Assembly (NCBI GenBank): GCA_022564135.1
Contig: JADFLZ010000153.1
Location: forward strand, 1-5,893
Direction: 5' to 3'
Source of the DNA: Candidatus Zixiibacteriota bacterium
GTDB lineage: Bacteria; Zixibacteria; MSB-5A5; GN15; FEB-12
Length of the DNA stretch: 5,893 bases
The notes beneath the pieces were generated by a model. That model was given only the letters and a program-made list of their open reading frames with translations, did no database searches and was not told the DNA's origin. Below are positions 5,597 through 5,893 of this stretch, in pieces. Within the stretch, counting starts at the first letter, position 1; every line of letters starts with the position of its first letter. The position numbers were made by a program, and so were the translations under genes.

Positions 5597-5649
5597 GAGG
5601 TGAAGGCCAAAACCAGAGCTGGTGCGATAGTGAATCCTATCCTTTTCAT
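5596..5649 (-). other. Out-of-frame signal-peptide start of the beta-sandwich gene (one-base frame break)
   Basis: ATG 5649 encodes MKRIGFTIAPALVLAFTS and then meets TGA at 5593-5595. Basic residues followed by a hydrophobic core are typical of a Sec signal. Re-reading the G at 5596, or adding one base there, joins it to V-MMPQSTTA-GGLSTQ in the downstream frame. This completes a normal signal peptide with a likely cleavage after STTA. No slippery heptamer is visible (ACC TCG TGA), so a one-base deletion or a sequencing error is more likely than programmed frameshifting. Confidence 0.75.
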
Positions 5650-5656
5650 TTTACAT

Positions 5657-5662
5657 CTCCTT
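5657..5662 (-). promoter_or_regulatory. Ribosome binding site for the ATG at 5649
   Basis: The minus strand reads AAGGAG, seven bases before ATG 5649. Its strength and spacing argue that the beta-sandwich gene starts at 5649, although the two are in different frames in this sequence. Confidence 0.8.
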
Positions 5663-5718
5663 ACGAGAATAGCGGGCACCTTTCCAAAGGTTTTCCCTTG
5701 CAAGTTGATTTACAAACA

Positions 5719-5893
5719 TTATCCGGCTGCCGCCGTCAATGTTACAGTTATAGTCTGTTGTGTCGTCACAGTCGTGCTGGTTGGCGACTCAAACTTAAAC
5801 CAGAGGCTTCGGGTGGCGCTTGCTGCCACTGAAAGTCCAGTCTCATTGCCGGCAAAAATCGTTGCCGAACTGGTCTGATCAGATGTTGTCAGA
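5719..5893 (-). CDS. C-terminus of a Thr/Val-rich beta protein, probably exported (partial, 5' end outside window)
   Basis: The minus strand is open from the window edge (first full codon at 5892) to TAA 5719-5721, giving the last 57 residues of a protein. It contains SLWFKFESPT and TSTTVTTQQTITVTLTAAAG, an alternating Thr/Val/hydrophobic pattern expected for surface beta-strands. The composition is protein-like and the end is clean, 69 bases before the ribosome-bound ATG of the next gene. I do not recognise a named family. The product probably belongs to the same surface-protein operon as the two genes downstream. The missing N-terminus prevents a firmer call. Confidence 0.75.
   Translation of the reverse strand, partial: LTTSDQTSSATIFAGNETGLSVAASATRSLWFKFESPTSTTVTTQQTITVTLTAAAG

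Noticed and set aside
5678..5691. Palindrome ACCTTTCCAAAGGT between two surface genes
   Set aside because: The stem is only five pairs with a tiny loop and no T run on the minus strand where the genes run, so it is not a convincing terminator.

Overview
The window suggests a Gram-negative bacterium of the Fibrobacteres-Chlorobi-Bacteroidetes (FCB) superphylum, possibly an uncultivated lineage such as Zixibacteria. This is inference. It rests on a type IX secretion (T9SS) C-terminal sorting domain with the NYPNPFN motif, a lipoprotein-type parvulin chaperone, an exported PDZ protein and an HPr kinase, in DNA of moderate GC. All protein genes lie on the minus strand. The only well-supported plus-strand gene is a tRNA.

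Layout. Positions 1-612 hold the N-terminal two thirds or so of a PpiC-type peptidyl-prolyl isomerase lipoprotein, cut by the window edge. Positions 760-1731 hold hprK, the HPr kinase/phosphorylase. A strong intrinsic terminator (1787-1812) separates hprK from the next gene upstream on the same strand, an exported protein with two PDZ domains and a C-terminal coiled coil (1840-2943). That gene has an excellent Shine-Dalgarno sequence and an upstream element that looks like an ECF sigma-factor promoter. A divergent sigma70-type promoter drives tRNA-Asn(GTT) at 3196-3268, followed by a hairpin terminator.

Immediately beyond the tRNA, on the minus strand, is the unannotated C-terminal relic of a large serine recombinase (3257-3541). 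It has one in-frame stop, and its reading frame ends inside the T-arm of the tRNA gene. About 550 bases of apparently gene-free DNA follow (3542-4088). They hold a diverged 18-base direct repeat and a possible plus-strand terminator, and could be the scar of a lost mobile element.

Positions 4089-5893 look like a small operon for surface or exported proteins, transcribed right to left. Its members are the C-terminus of a Thr/Val-rich beta protein (5719-5893, cut by the window), a two-domain beta-sandwich protein (4733-5596), and a short protein that is little more than a signal peptide, a Pro/Glu linker and a T9SS sorting domain (4089-4613). The signal peptide of the two-domain protein appears to be encoded upstream in another frame (5596-5649), so the gene carries a one-base frame break.

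The most notable signals are the recombinase relic that overlaps the tRNA and contributes its terminator, the frame-broken signal peptide, the T9SS tail without cargo, and the ECF-like promoter before the PDZ protein.
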